13,373 bases of DNA from an uncultured Ruminococcus sp. Its GTDB lineage: Bacteria; Bacillota; Clostridia; Oscillospirales; Ruminococcaceae. The position numbers were made by a program, and so were the translations under genes. The notes beneath the pieces are model-generated. The model saw nothing but the letters and a program-made list of their open reading frames with translations, was not told the origin of the DNA and made no database searches. The stretch covers positions 1 through 13,373 of the forward strand of contig URWK01000017.1 of assembly GCA_900551505.1 (NCBI GenBank), written 5' to 3'. Positions 13,344-13,373 of the stretch are shown here, piece after piece; position 1 is the first letter of the stretch, and each line of letters starts with the position of its first letter.

Positions 13344-13373
13344 GGGGGGCGGGGGGGGGGGGGGGGGGGGGGG
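13344..13373. other. terminal poly-G run, probable sequencing artefact
   Basis: The last 30 bases are six G, one C and 23 G, directly after AT-rich sequence past a stop codon. Such runs at a contig end are typical of two-colour sequencing, where no signal is called G. It should not be treated as genomic sequence without checking. Confidence 0.8.

Noticed and set aside
13344..13373. G-quadruplex or biological G-tract
   Set aside because: Position at the very end and near-pure G composition are better explained by base-calling failure.
1..13373. CRISPR array, tRNA, rRNA, insertion sequence or phage attachment site
   Set aside because: No regularly spaced repeats, cloverleaf-like genes, transposase or integrase, or terminal inverted repeats with target duplications were seen on either strand.

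Overview
The window reads as chromosomal DNA from a low-GC Gram-positive gut or rumen bacterium, most likely a clostridium near Ruminococcus. The support is strong purine-rich Shine-Dalgarno sites (AAGGAGG, AAAGGAGG), AT-rich intergenic DNA with TTGCAA/TATAAT-type promoters, a TTG start behind a perfect SD, and protein families typical of Clostridia. This is inference; there is no rRNA or marker gene. There are ten protein genes, no RNA gene, no CRISPR array and no insertion sequence. No gene-free stretch exceeds 300 bases.

Region 1 (1-1830, minus strand): an NYN/PIN-like putative nuclease gene and then an FkbM-type methyltransferase gene form a two-gene operon, with a weak hairpin after the second gene. 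Region 2 (1831-2066) is a divergent promoter region with a well-spaced promoter in each direction. Region 3 (2067-4502, plus): a PLP aminotransferase of the type Ic aspartate aminotransferase kind is followed by an AT-rich accessory-looking gene. That gene joins a DUF4869-like N-terminus to a P-loop ATPase. A 21-bp bidirectional terminator closes it. Region 4 (4510-5355): on the minus strand, an HTH regulator fused to a desulforedoxin/superoxide-reductase-like module that has lost most of the catalytic iron ligands; then a second divergent promoter region.

Region 5 (5356-13326, plus) is a run of five genes: a GH2-type glycoside hydrolase with a shortened catalytic barrel, a divergent beta-CASP metallo-beta-lactamase-fold protein, a coiled-coil protein whose C-terminus matches GrpE, a 910-residue Hsp70 with a non-standard helical C-terminus, and a GNAT acetyltransferase. 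The spacers are 22, 27, 119 and 21 bases.

The most interesting unit is the beta-CASP / GrpE-like / Hsp70 trio (7718-12849). It looks like a dedicated Hsp70 with its own fused nucleotide-exchange factor, co-encoded with a probable nucleic-acid hydrolase. No J-domain is visible, so the novel N-terminus of the GrpE-like protein or the Hsp70 tail may supply client or partner specificity. That it is one system is inferred from gene order. The window ends in a poly-G run that looks like a sequencing artefact at a contig end.
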